Shown: piece after piece, positions 12,060 through 23,873 of the stretch
Layout: the number at the start of each line of letters is the position of its first letter
Position numbering within the stretch: position 1 is the stretch's first letter
The notes under the pieces: model-generated
The model's database searches: none
Told to the model about the DNA's origin: nothing
What the model saw: only the letters and a program-made list of their open reading frames with translations
Program-made: the position numbers and the translations under genes
From: Aegilops tauschii subsp. strangulata
Lineage: Eukaryota > Streptophyta > Magnoliopsida > Poales > Poaceae
DNA: 64,000 nt
Direction: 5' to 3'
Assembly: GCF_002575655.3 (NCBI RefSeq)
Contig: NC_053039.3
Span: 47,183,290 to 47,247,289 of the forward strand

Positions 12060-15000
12060 GAGACAAGGAAGAGGTACGCTGTCATAGGTGCAAACCTTGA
12101 CAGCAAATAGGAAGGCGAGCTCGTCGATTTCCTCCATGAGAACCGGGACATCTTTGCATGGTCACCTAAAGACATGCCGGGTGTTCCGACGGATTTCGCC
12201 GAGCACAAGTTACATGTCCGGTCCGATGCCAAGCCAGTCAGGCAGCCCTTGCGCCGCCTGTCAGAAGAGAAGAGAAGAGTCGTTGGACAAGAGATAGCCC
12301 AGCTGCTGGCAGCCGGCTTCATCATGGAAGTGTTCTTTCCAGAGTGGCTGGCCAACCCAGTCCTTGTGCTGAAGAAAAACAAGTAGTGGCGCATGTGTAT
12401 TGATTACACCAGCCTCAACAAAGCCTGCCCCAAAGACCCATTTGCTTTGCCGAGAATTGACCAAGTGATAGACTCCATAGCCGGATGCGAGCTGTTGAGT
12501 TTTTTGGACGCATACTCAGGGTATCACCAGATCAAGCTGAACCCGGCCGACAGGATGAAGACCGCCTTCATCACACCATTTGGAGCCTTCTGCTACTTGA
12601 CCATGACGTTCGGCTTGAGGAATGTCGGCGCCACGTTTCAACGTTGCATGCAGAAGTGCCTCCTCAAGCAACTCGGCAGGAACGCCCACGTTTATGCGGA
12701 CGATGTTGTGGTGAAGACGGAGAAGCGTGGAACGCTGCTAGAAGACCTCAAGGAGACCTTTGAGAACTTGCGCCGATTTCAAATCAAGCTCAACCCAGAG
12801 AAATGCGTCTTTGGAGTACCAGCCGGCCATCTTCTTGGCTTCCTGGTCTCAGAGCGCGGCATAGAGTGCAACCCTGTGAAGATCAAGGCCATCGAGAGGA
12901 TGGAAGTGCCCACCCGACTGCTCGACGTGCAAAAGTTCACCGGCTGCTTGGCGTCCATCAGCCGCTTCATCAGTCGGCTGGGCGAGAAGGCTCTTCCCCT
13001 GTACCAGCTCATGAAGAAGACCACTTTTTTCGAGTGGAACGACAAGGAGGACGAAGCTTTTCTCCAGGTCAAGAAGATGTTGACTACTCCACCTGTCCTG
13101 GCAGCTCTGACTCCTAAGGAGCCCATGCTCCTCTACATCGCCGCCACCAGCCGAGTGGTCAGCACAGTCATGGTGGTAGAGCGCAAGGAGGAAGGCAAGG
13201 CACTACCAGTCCAGAGACCGGTGTATTACCTAAGTGAAGTATTGTCAGCCTCCAAGCAAAACTACCCCCACTATCAGAAGATGTGCTACGGCGTGCACTT
13301 TGCCGCCAAGAAATTGAAGCCGTATTTTCAAGAGCACCCAATCACTGTTGTCTGCACTGCTCCGCTTGCCGAGATCATTGGAAGCCGGGATGCCTCAGGC
13401 CGAGTGGCTAAATGGGCCATAGAGTTGGCCCCCTACACCATCTACTACCAGCCTCGCACCGCCATCAAGTCACAAGCACTGGCCGACTTCCTCGTCGACT
13501 GGGCCGAGACCCAGTACCTGCCGCCAGCGCCGGACTCCACCCATTGGCGGATGCACTTTGATGGCTCCAAGATGCGCACCGGTTTAGGAGCCGGCATCGT
13601 CCTCACCTCTCCCAAAGGCGACAAGCTCAGATATGTGCTGCAAATTCACTTTGCCGCCTCCAACAACGTCGCTAAATACGAAGCACTCATTCACGGGCTC
13701 CGGCTTGCCAAAGAACTCGGCATTCGCCGGATCCTGTGCAATGGTGACTCTGACTTGGTGGTCCAGCAGTCGTCGGGCGACTGGGACGCCAAAGATGCAA
13801 ACATGGCGAGCTACCGCTTCCTCGTACAGCAACTCAGTGGATACTTTGAAGGGTGCGAGTTTCTCCACGTACCAAGGAATGACAATGAGCAAGCAGATGC
13901 CTTGGCACGAGTCGACTCCATCGGTCAAGCAATACAAACCGGCGTCGCCCTGCAACGCCTCCTCAAGCCGTCTATCAAGCTGTCGCCAGAATCGGATTCC
14001 ATCTTCATGCCGGCCCCTCCTGAAGCAGTCGGATCCGACTTAAGAGCTCCAGCAGCCGGCACAGGAACTTCCGCAGGCGGCCCGGGGGCCACAGCAGTCG
14101 CACCCGGCCCGGGGACTTCAGAACCTAGCCCGGGGACTGCAGCGGCTAGCCCGGGGAGTTCAGAGCCCGACCCGAGGACTGCAGCAGTCGGCCCGGGGAC
14201 TTCATCAACCCAGCAAGCGGTAGCCGACTCCAACCCGCCGCCTCCCGGCCCAACCGCCCTCGTCCAAGTTGCAGTCCTAGCAGTCGAAGAAATTACAGCA
14301 CCTTCATGGGCCCAGCCCATCCTCAACTTCCTGGTAAAGAAAGAACTGTCGACTGATGAGATCTTGGCCCGGCAGGTGCAACGCCGGGCAGCAGCATACA
14401 CCATAGTCAACAGAGAGCTTGTAAGGCGCAGTGTCACTGGTATCTACCAGCGCTGCATGGAGCCGGAGCAAGGCCAAGCAATCCTCAAATACATCCATCA
14501 AGGCGAGTGTGGTCACCACGCGGCTTCAAGAGCACTTGTTGCCAAAGCTTTCCGCCATGGTTTTTTTCTGGCCGACTGCTCTAGAAGACGCCAAAGACTT
14601 GGTCCAGAAATGCAAAGGATGCCAGAAATTCCGCTCCAAGCCACATCAGCCGGCTTCTGCACTCAAGACTATTCCCATTGCCTGGCCCTTTGCTGTCTGG
14701 GGCCTGGACATGGTGGGACCATTCAAGACTGCACGAGGCGGCATGACTCATCTGCTTGTCGCGGTGGACAAGTTCACCAAGTGGATAGAAGCAAAACCAA
14801 TCAAGAAATTGAATGGTCCGACTGCTGTGACTTTCATCTCCGACATCACCGTCCGGTATGGCATACCGCACAGCATCATCACCGACAATGGCACAAACTT
14901 TGCCAAAGGTGCCTTGGCCCGTTTCTGCGCGACGCAGGGCCTCCGACTGGACTTAGCGTCTGTTGCCCATCTGCAATCAAACGGCCAAGTAGAGCGAGCA

Positions 15001-15573
15001 AAAGGCCTCATCTTGTCCGGCATCAAGCCCCGACTGGTCGAGCCTCTGGAGCGCTCGGCTGGCTGTTGGCTCGATGAGCTGTCGGCCGTCCTCTGGAGCC
15101 TGCGCACAACTCCAAACAAGTCAACCGGCTTCACGCCTTTCTTCCTCGTCTACGGTGCCGAAGCCGTCATCCCAACGGACATAGAATTCGACTCTCCTCG
15201 AGTCACCATGTACACCGAAGAGGAGGCAGAAGATGCGCGACAAGACGGCGTCGATCTGCTAGAAGAGGGCCGGCTATTGGCACTCAGCCGGTCCAGCATC
15301 TACCAGCAGAGCCTACGCCGATACTACAACTGGAAGGTCAAGCCGAGATCTTTCCAAGAGGGAGACCTTGTGCTTCGGCTGATCCAGCGAACAGCCGGCC
15401 AGCACAAGCTCTCAGCGCCTTGGGAAGGCCCCTTCATCATCAGCAAAGTGTTGGGCAACGAGTCCTACTACCTGATCGACGCTCAGAAGCCTCGAGCGCG
15501 CAAGAGGGACGACTCCGGCAAGGAGACGGAGTGGCCATGGAATGCAAATATCCTCCGAAGATTTTACAGTTGA
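12060..15573 (+). pseudogene. RT - RNase H - second RNase H - integrase of element G
   Basis: Starting near 12060, the RT frame is interrupted by a stop (TAG, 12384-12386) just before WRMCIDYTSLNKACPKDPF. It then runs open to 15077. RT has FLDAYSGYHQI and the catalytic YADD (12693-12704). A degenerate gypsy RNase H follows (about 13100-13500). An archaeal-type RNase H comes next (about 13545-13920), with HFDGS, KYEALIHGL, GDSDLVV and DNEQADALA. After a Pro/Gly-rich linker comes an HHCC zinc module. The frame then slips at a run of seven T (14561-14567) and the integrase continues in another frame to 15573, with GLDMVGP, TDNGTNF and VERAKG as the acidic triad. No chromodomain follows. Confidence 0.9.
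14081..14205 (+). repeat. 21 bp minisatellite in the RNase H-integrase linker of element G
   Basis: About five imperfect copies of GCCCGGGGACT(T/G)CAG followed by 6-7 variable bases, in frame. They encode seven-residue Pro-Gly-Thr/Ser-rich repeats between the second RNase H and the integrase, probably a flexible linker. Confidence 0.85.
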
Positions 15574-16280
15574 TGTAGTATGTACCATGCTACCTTTTGT
15601 ATTAAAGTACGAAGACTCCGGGTCCCCCGAGAAGAGCTCGGGGCTGCCCTCTTTTATCTATATGATAAGAATTATGCCTATGAATGTGTCATTTTCTTTA
15701 TGCCGCTTGGCACTGGGTCCGACTAGTCGGCCCAGGGACTCGCCGCCTTGTACTATGAAATGCTTCCTGCAGCCGGACAAGTAATGTGTTGGCACTTAAG
15801 CCGTCTCCTGCCAGAAGCCGCAGCTCGCAGAGTGACTGTCTGGTGGGCAGGAGTAAGGCAAAAAGGGTGCCCACATGAAAAATGGCTAAGGACCCAAAGC
15901 ATGTGCATAGTTTAAGCCGGCTTCCCGCCTTCTACGACCGGCTGTTGAGCAGCCGGCCAGCCGGCTTCTACTTAACTTGCTAAAGAAGTCTAATCTGCTA
16001 AGTACTTGCCTTCCCGAAAGTAGCTAAGTACTTGACCCAGCCACAGTCCGCAAAGCGGCTGTTTGGCTGGCAAGACGGCAACTAAGGGAGGGCAGCAAAG
16101 GAAAAAACCAAAAGAGCAGAAAGCAAGGAAAGATAGAACTCGGAAAAATATTTTACATAGCAAAAGGCCCTTGGCCGATATTCAACGGAAGTTTGAGATA
16201 CACCCCGCAGGTGGAATTGTGCAAAATTAACAAGTTCGTCGAGACTGATAGGCAGGTAAAGCAAAAGATAAACTAGCGGC
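15574..16280. other. Non-coding spacer of element G after pol
   Basis: No open frame of note. It contains many GCCGGCTTC/AGTCGG words like those of the LTRs. It separates the integrase stop from the 3' end of the antisense gene. Confidence 0.6.
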
Positions 16281-18976
16281 CTAGGGGGCGGCAGACGGGT
16301 TCGGTGGATCGGAGGAGTCGGTGGCGCCGATTGGTGGAGTGGCCGGCTGGTCAGTCTCCGCTTGATCGCCTCCACTGGTAGCCGGCTCGCTTGGGCGCGG
16401 CTCGTTGCTGGAGGCGCGGTCGAGCTGAGGCTGGCCGTCCGCTCCAACCTCTGGCGCCTCCTCTTCGCCTTCCTCCTCCTCGTTGCCTTCTTCCTCGCCG
16501 CTGGACCCGATCACCTCGCCCGAGTCCTCGCCGTCCTCCGGGTTCAGCCTGAACCATTCTGGTGGCGCCTCGGCGCTGTTCTCAACCCGCTCCGGGATGA
16601 AGACGCTGGTGTCGGTGTACTCGGCGATTGTCACCGCGCGCTTGACAAGGTCATCTTCCACGACCGCCAACTCTTCCTGAGCCTCCAGCCGGAACGTGGC
16701 CAGCTGGGCTAGACTCAGCCCAGGGTACCACGCCTTGACGAATTCCAAGGCCCGGCGCGCTCCAGCCCGGGCCGAGGAGCCCTTCCAGGCCTCAAGACGG
16801 CCGGCCGCCACCTCCAGCCAGTCGGCAGTCCGACTGGGAGTGCGCGGTGCCGGCATGTCCGGCCACAGGGCAGCGATCGCCTGGGCGCCGACACGCTAAA
16901 GACGGCGCAGCATCCGGTGAGCCGGCCGAAGACGGGCCTCGATGCTCAGGAGCTGCTCGCTAAGGGTTTGGGGGGCGTCGACGGCAATCTGTGCGCCTTC
17001 CGCCCTCCGTCCTTCGCGATCAACCTCAATGGCCTGATTGGCGGCGTCCGAGTGGCCAGGGAAGAAGTCTGCCAAGACAGAAAGCAAAGAGCCAAAGATA
17101 GAGTCAAGAGGCCGGCACGACTAGCAGCCGGCAGCTCAAAGAAGGAAAAAGAGGGAAGCTCACCATCGACTATGTCTTCGATCTCGTGAAAGCCGGAAGT
17201 CAACATCGCCTCCTTGTCGGTCCAGGCGGAGCGTTCGGTCGCGAACTCAGCAAGGAGGCTGGTCTCCTTGTCCTCCGCCTCCTTCTGGGCCTTCTTGAGA
17301 AGCTCCGCCTACTCCGCCAATGCGCGACCAGCCGGTCACACTCTTCAGCCAGCTTGCTGCACTCCTCCTCCTTAGCGCGCAACACGGTGTTGGCTTCGCC
17401 CAGCTGCTGCTGCAAGGCGGCGTTGGCCTCTGCAGAAGAAAAGAAGAAGGGAAAGGTGTCAGTTGCCAACAGAGAAGAGGTAGAGTTGCCGTGGAGATCC
17501 AGCCCGACTGCTCAGCAGTCGGCCCGAATCTCGGGGACTACAGCCCGCGGGTGCGCCAGCGCGCCCCCGCAGAGAAAGAAGAGGACTTACTTCGGCTCTC
17601 CGACAAGTCTGCAGCACATTGATCCAACTCCCGGACCTTGGAGTTGAAGGCGGCAGCACGAAGGTTATGATAATCCTGCAGCAAGGATATTAGCACTCAG
17701 AGCCTACTAATTAAAAGTTCCAAGCCGCCTGCTCAGCAGCCGGCCCGAAACTCAGGGACTACACCTAGTGGGTGCGCTGACGCGCCCCCACGAAGCAATA
17801 CGAGAGTCAAAAACGAAGAAGCGAGAAGCGTACCCGGATGGCCTCTCGCGATGCCAGGAATGTCTTGTTGCAGTGCTTGATGGCGTTAGCCTCGGCGCGG
17901 AGTTTGGCTTGACATCCAGGATAGCCTTGTTCAGAGGGCACGTCCCGCCTCCCCGCACCCACCCAGTGGGCGTGGCGCTGGTCGCCTCGGTGTCCGGGAT
18001 CGAGGAGCTCGCGGCACCGATCTCCAGCGGGCGTGGCGCCGAAGCCGCCTTTGCAAGTCGACGGCGCGTCGGTGTGCCGACCTCAGGAGTCGGGCCAGTC
18101 ACCACCTCGTTTCCGGTTGGGCGGCACCGGTGGATCCGCCAGCTGCTCGCCTTGCGCGCTCCCGGACGGCGGCGGAGGAGGCACGATCACGTCCGGCATG
18201 GCGATGTCGCCGCCGGCCCTCTCCATGATCGGGTGCTCGTCGTCGACTTCCCCAGTCTGCGCCATGAACTGGGGGCGGCGCAGAGTTCAGGGGAGTGATG
18301 AATATCGCCGACTGGCGGTGCGCGGTCTCCTCGGCCTGCTTCTTCGCCGCGTCGGCTGCCTCAGCCTCCGCCAGTTTCTTCAGGGCGGCGGCCTCCGCCT
18401 TCTCTGCTTCCGCCTTCTCCAGGCGGGCGGCTTCCTGCTCCTCGTGCGCTTCCTGCGGTTCTGCTCCCTCGCCTCCTGAAGGTCGGGGGCCGGATCGATC
18501 CGTCGAGTGGTGGTGGAGATCTCCGCCGACCCCACGATGGAGGCGGCGGCCGATTTCTCGAGAGAGAGCGGAGCCCTAGATCAAAGGAAACAAAACAAAG
18601 AAACTCAGACAAGATCGGCAAGGAAGGAGAAAGTACGAGATGAAGGCGGTACTTACGCAGAAACCAGCTGCGGCTCCTTCACCGCCTTGCAGAAGCGGAT
18701 GGCCTTCGCGGCCGCTTCACCCCGCTTGGTCGCCGCGGCCGAGCCCTTGGGCTTCTTCGGTCGGCTGCCGAACAAGCTCGGCACGGCCCGGCGTTTCTTC
18801 GCGCCACCTTGGGCGTCCGGCGTGGCAGACGAGCTTGCGCCTGGCTGGCCGGACCCTGACTGGTGGCGCGGGCCGACTTCCCCCGTATCTTCGTCGAGCC
18901 AGTCCTCGAGGCTGGCTCCGAGCCTCGAGCCGCCTGCTTCGCCGCCTCCTCCCTCGGCGCCACGTGACATGCCCAC
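16281..18976 (-). pseudogene. Spliced antisense gene inside element G: five exons, coiled-coil and acidic protein, decayed
   Basis: On the minus strand, coding-like blocks are separated by introns with consensus ends: exon a 18976-18657 (donor GTAAGT); exon b 18575 to about 17832 (donor GTACGC); exon c 17675-17591 (acceptor TGCTGCAG, donor GTAAGT); exon d 17429-17164 (acceptor TTCTGCAG, donor GTGAGC); exon e 17068-16281 (acceptor TTGGCAG, stop TAG). Phases agree at the c-d and d-e joins. Exon a is Gly/Ser-rich with a basic tail. Exon b is an Ala/Glu/Lys coiled coil. Exons c and d are also coiled coil (LQQQLGEANTVL). Exon e has a helical part and a very acidic C-terminus. Damage: indels in exon b near 18450 and further on, one near 17310 in exon d, and a TAG at 16896-16898. 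Tat-lineage elements are known to carry extra ORFs here, with unknown function. The true 5' end is uncertain. Confidence 0.72.
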
Positions 18977-19170
18977 AACGGGCGGCGTCCTGGAGGCTTA
19001 GCTAGCACGCCACTTGGTTCCCGCCGACGCGTTCGAAATTTGGATAAGTCAGACTGGGCAAGGCCGACTCCCGCCAGTCGGCTCGGCAGAAGTCGGACAA
19101 AGCTCCACCCCAAGCACTCGGAGAAAGAAACTGTTGAGACCCCTCGACTGCTCAGCCGCGGCACCTCACC

Positions 19171-19185
19171 AGCTTCGGGGACTAC
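19171..19185 (+). other. Polypurine tract region of element G
   Basis: AGCTTCGGGGACTAC directly precedes the 3' LTR start TGTCGG. The G-rich core is the likely plus-strand primer. Confidence 0.55.
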
Positions 19186-20355
19186 TGTCGGAGTAATGGG
19201 CCACGGGTAGGCTAACCCGAGACCCAGAACCTTTCAAGACATCGGGGCTAGCTGCGCCCCTCAAGGCACCAAGACAAAGTGCCGCCTTCTGGTGGCCGGC
19301 ACGAGGAATAGCCGGCTTCCCATAGACGGCCGAGTTCCAGAAGCCGGCGTCAAGACAAGCCGACTCCTGGTGGGCGGCTTCCAGAGAAGCCGGCTCCTGG
19401 CAGTCGGCCCGCGGCGCCGGTGCCCTCATCAAGAAAGACAAGACAGGAAGTGGCTACAGCGTAGCCCATCCCCCCCCCCCCCCGGATCCAGGGATGGGCG
19501 TGGCCACAGTGCACCGTACCGGCCGAGATCTCCGCCCGGCGCAGCACTGTTGCCACTCCGCCCCTGACATCATCACAAACAGGCAGAGCCCTGCTCCCAC
19601 GACGGCCTGTCGGTACGGCCCAAGGACGACGGGCCCCACCGATCAGCGAGAGCCCGGAAGACGGCTAGAGCCCCACAAGTCGGACCCGAGGGAGGTCGGC
19701 CCCCAGCAGTCGGCCCGCCCCTTCCTTGGGACCCATGCGCCATTAACCAGACGAGACGCGAAGTGGCTACAGTAATCGCCCGCCAGGCGGCGGGGCTGTA
19801 GCCACGCTCCCCAGACCGAGCCTGCGTCATTAGCATCACGGCTACAGTGATCAGCCGCCAACAAGACCCATGAGTGGAGGAGGCGGCATGTCGGCCCCGT
19901 ACCAGACCAGTTGGCGGGGCCCACCAGGCGGCGGGCACCAGCAGTCGGCGGAGAAGCCGGCAACCAGAGAGACTGACAGCCGGGTCCTACACCCGGCCGG
20001 ATTACTATTGTACCCCTGGGGGTAGGCCCATAAACCCCCAGGGCACCCATGCAAAGGGTTCCCAACCTGTTAGAACTAGACCGACCCATAGAGAAATGAG
20101 AGAGCTAGCCTTGCTCTCTTCCACCTCTAGCAAACAGCTCAAGGAGCACCATTGTACCACTTGTGCCTTAGTGATCCTGCGGAGACCCCGCAAAGCAGGA
20201 CTAGGGGTGTTATCTCCTAGGAGAGCCCCGAACCTGGGTAAAGTGCGCCGACGTTCGTGTCTACGCCTTATCCCGCTTCCAGGCACCGGCGACGTTCTAC
20301 TCGCTCCCACCATGATAAGCCATCCATTGGGATATGTCGCACCCAACCCCCGACA
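19186..20355 (+). repeat. 3' LTR of element G (1170 bp)
   Basis: Starts TGTCGGAGTAATGGGCC and ends CCCCCGACA, directly followed by the AAATG target duplicate at 20356-20360. It differs from the 5' LTR by substitutions and short indels, for example GATATGT inserted near 20332. Confidence 0.94.
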
Positions 20356-21640
20356 AAATGGCTTGAGGCCATAAAATCTGAGATGGGATCCATGTGTGAG
20401 AACAAAGTATGGACTTTGATTGACTTGTCCGATGATCGGCGAGCCAGTAAGAATAAATGGATATTCCAGAGGAAGACGGACGCTGATAGTAGTGTTACTA
20501 TCTACAAAGCTCGAATTGTCGCAAAAAGTTTTTGACAAGTTCAAGGTGTTGACTACGATGAGATTTTCTCACTCGTAGCGATGCTTAAGTCTGCCCGAAT
20601 CATGTTAGCAATTGCCACATTTGATGAAATCTGGAAAATGGATGTCAAAACTGCATTCCTTAATGGATTTCTTAAAGAAGAGTTGTATATGATACAACAA
20701 GAAGGTTTTGTCAATCCTAAAGGTGCTAACAAAGTGTGCAAGCTCTAGCGATCCATCTATGGACTGGTGTAAGCATCTCAGAGTTGGAATATACGCTTTG
20801 ATAAGTTGATCAAAGCATATAGATTTATACAGACTTGCGGTGAAGCCTGTATTTACAAGAAAGTGAGTAGGAGCACTACAGTTTTCTGATAAGTATATGT
20901 GAAAGACATATTTTTTATCGGAAATGATGTAGAATTTTCTGGAAAGCATAAAGGAGTGTTTGAAAGGAGTTTTTCAAAGAAAGACCTCGGTAAAGCTGCT
21001 TACATATTGAGCATCAAAATCTATAGAGATAGATCAAAACGCTTGATAAGTTTTTTCAATGAGTACATGCCTTGACAAGATTTTGAAGTAGTTCAAATTG
21101 GAACAGTCAAAGGAGTTCTTGCCTGTATTGCAAGGTGTGAAGTTGAGTAAAACTCAAAGCCCGACCACGACAGAAGATAGAGAGAGAATGAAAGTCATTC
21201 CCTATGCCTCAGCCATAGGTTCTATAAAGTATGCCATGCTGTGTACCAGACCTATTGTATACCCTACCCTGAGTTTGGCAAGGGAGTACAATAGTGATCT
21301 AGGAGTAGATCACTGGACAGCGGTCAAAATTATCCTTAGAGAACTAAGGAAATATTTCTCGGTTATGGAGGTAATAAAGAGTTCGTCGTAAAGAGTTATG
21401 TCGATGCAAGCTTTGAGACCGATCTGGATGACTCTGAGTCTCGATCTAGATACATATTGAAAGTGGGAGCAATTAGCTAGAGTAGCTCCGTGCAGAGCAT
21501 TGTAGACATAGAAATTTGCAAAATACATACAGATCTGAATGTTGCAGACCCGTAGACTAAAATTTATCTCACAAGCAAAACATGATCACACCTTAGTGCT
21601 CTTGGGTATTAATCACATAGCGATGTGAACTAGATTATTG
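20356..21640 (+). pseudogene. RT/RNase H region of element B pol, heavily decayed
   Basis: Continues B's polyprotein after G: KWLEAMKSEMGSM, then AFLNGFLKEELYM and further RT and RNase H blocks recognisable against A. There are many stops and frameshifts; for example, the codons after VCKL and GLV are stops. Parts of RNase H are deleted (around 21450-21560). The decay here is much stronger than in B's integrase piece. Confidence 0.82.
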
Positions 21641-21660
21641 ACTCTAGTAAACCCTTTGAG

Positions 21661-21749
21661 TGTTGGTCACATGACGATGTGAACTATGGGTGTTAATCAC
21701 ATGGTGATGTGAACTATTGGTGTTAAATCACATGGCGATGTGAACTACA
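21661..21749 (+). repeat. Three 30 bp tandem repeats before the polypurine tract of B
   Basis: Units of the form GTGTTRRTCACATGRYGATGTGAACTA repeat with a 30 bp period, and a related copy lies at 21605-21633. Element E has the same kind of repeat next to its polypurine tract (44013-44120, opposite strand), whereas A and D do not. Confidence 0.8.
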
Positions 21750-23087
21750 TTATTGACTCTACTGAAAGTGGGAGACTAAAGGAAATATGCCCTATAGGCA
21801 ATAATAAAGTTATTATTTATTTCCTTATTTCATGATAAATTTTTATTATTCATGTTAGAATTGTATTAACCGGAAACTTAGTACATGTGTGAATACATAG
21901 ACAAAACATAAGTGTCCCTAGTATGCCTCTACTTGGCTAGCTCGTTTATCAAAGATGGTTATGTTTCCTAACCATAGACATGTGTTGTCATTTGATGAAC
22001 GGGGTCACATCATTAGGAGAATGATGTGATGGACAAGACCCATCCGTTAGCTTAGCATTATGATCGTTAAGTTTTATTGCTATTGCTTTCTTCATGACTT
22101 ATACATGTTCCTCTGATTATGAGATTATGCAACTCCCGAATACCGGAGGAACACCTTCTGTGCTATTAAACGTCACAACGCAACTGGGTGATTATAAAGA
22201 TGCTCTACAGGTGTCTCCGAAGGTGTTTGTTGGGTTGGCATAGATCGAGATTAGGATTTGTCACTCCGTGTATCGGAGAGGTATCTCCGGGCCCTCTAGG
22301 TAATGCACATCACTATAAGCCTTGCAAGCAATGTGACTAATGAGTTAGTTGTGGGATGATGCATTATAGAACGAGTAAAGAGACTTGCCGGTAACGAGAT
22401 TGAACTAGGTATGAGGATACCGACGATCGAATCTTGGGCAAGTAACATACCGATGACAAAGGGAAAAACGTATGTTGTTATGCGGTTTGACCGATAAAGA
22501 TCTTCGTAGAATATGTAGGAGCCAATATGAGCATCTAGGTTCCGCTATTGGTTATTGACTGGAGATGTGTCTCGGTCATGTCTACATAGTTCTCGAACCT
22601 GTAGGGTCCGCACGCTTAACGCTCGATGACGATTTGAATTATGAGTTATGTGATTTGATGACCGAAGTTTGTTCGGAGTCCAAGATGAGATCAAGGACAT
22701 GACGAGGAGTCTCGAAATGGTCGAGAGGTAAAGATTCATATATTGGAAGGCTATATTCGGACATCGGAAGTGTTTCGGGTGATACCGGGTCACCAGAAGG
22801 GGTTCCGGCCAAACCCCGGCAAAGATATGGGCTTTATGGGCCAAGTAAGGGAACACACCAACCCACAAGGGACTGGTGTGCCCCCTATAGGGCCAGCCAT
22901 GTGGGGAGAAAGGGAAAGGAGAGGAGGAAAAGGAAAGTATGAAGTAGTACTCCTACTTCCTTCTCATCCCCCTCCTTCCTTTCCCCCTTGTCCAAATATG
23001 GCAAGGGGGGCGAATTGGACTAGGGGCCCAAGTAGGATTCCTCCTACTTGGGCGCTCCCTAGGCTGCCTCCCTCCCTCTCCCTCCTT

Positions 23088-23094
23088 TATATAA
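23088..23094 (+). promoter_or_regulatory. LTR TATA box, element B
   Basis: TATATAA in a C-rich context, about 14 bp before the first copy of the internal duplication. The position corresponds to the TATA box of the other LTRs. Confidence 0.55.
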
Positions 23095-23101
23095 GTGGGG
23101 A

Positions 23102-23873
23102 GGGCACCCCTAGAACACACATCAATTGTTCCTAGCTGTGTGCGGCGCCCCCCTCCACAGTTAACACCTCAGTCATATCGTCGTAGTGCTTAGGCGAAGC
23201 CCTGCGCCGGTAACTTCATCATCACCGTCGCCACGCCGTCGTGCTGACGAAACTCTCCCTCGGCCTCAACTGGATCAAGAGTACGAGGGACGTCACCGAG
23301 CTGAACGTGTGCAGATCGCGGAGGTGCCGTGCATTCGGTACTTGATCGGTTGGATCGCGAAGACGTTTGACTAGATCAACCGCGTTACTTAACGCTTCCA
23401 CTTTCGGTCTATGAGGGTACGTGGACACACTCTCCCCGCTCGTTGCTATGCATCTCCTAGATAGATCTTGCATGATCGTAGGAATTTGGGCACCCCATAG
23501 ACCCACAAGTTGATTGTTTAGCTGTGTGCGGTGCCCCCCTCCACAGATTTCCACCTCGGTCATATCGTTGTAGTGCTTAGGCGAAGCCATGCCTCGGTAA
23601 CTTCATCATCACCGTCATCACGCCGTCGTGCTGGCGAAGCTCTCCCTCGACACTCAGCTGGATCTAGAGTTCGTGGGACGTCATCGAGCTGAACGTGTGC
23701 AGATCGCGAAGGTGCCGTACTTTCGGTACTAGGATCGGTCGAATCGTGAAGACGTACGACTACATCAACCGCGTTGTCATAACGCTTCCGCTTTCGGTCT
23801 ACGAGGGTACGTGGACAACACTCTCCCGCTCGTTGCTATGCATCACCTAGATGGATCTTGCGTGTGCGTAGGA
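23102..23873 (+). repeat. 386 bp tandem duplication in the LTR of B
   Basis: The segment from GGGCACCCC (23102-23487) is repeated from 23488 to about 23873. Landmarks such as TAGCTGTGTGCGG (23133 and 23519) and GAGGGTACGTGGAC recur with the same 386 bp offset. The copies have diverged by many substitutions, so the duplication is old. It covers the LTR part downstream of the TATA box. Confidence 0.9.

Larger units (their letters stand above)
7953..20355 (+). mobile_element. Element G: 12.4 kb Ty3/gypsy retrotransposon of the Tat type, with an antisense gene
   Basis: A complete LTR-to-LTR insertion with a perfect 5 bp target-site duplication. Order: 5' LTR, primer binding site, gag, protease, RT, RNase H, a second archaeal-type RNase H, integrase, a 3.6 kb region carrying a spliced minus-strand gene, polypurine tract, 3' LTR. 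RT before integrase makes it Ty3/gypsy. The second RNase H, the absence of a chromodomain and the extra ORF before the 3' LTR are known hallmarks of the Tat lineage (Grande, RIRE2 and Retand relatives). I do not name the wheat family. Several in-frame stops and a homopolymer frameshift make it non-autonomous. Confidence 0.93.

Noticed and set aside
14431..15573. Chromodomain after the integrase of G
   Set aside because: No chromodomain motif follows the integrase C-terminus; the frame ends at NILRRFYS, as in the Tat lineage.
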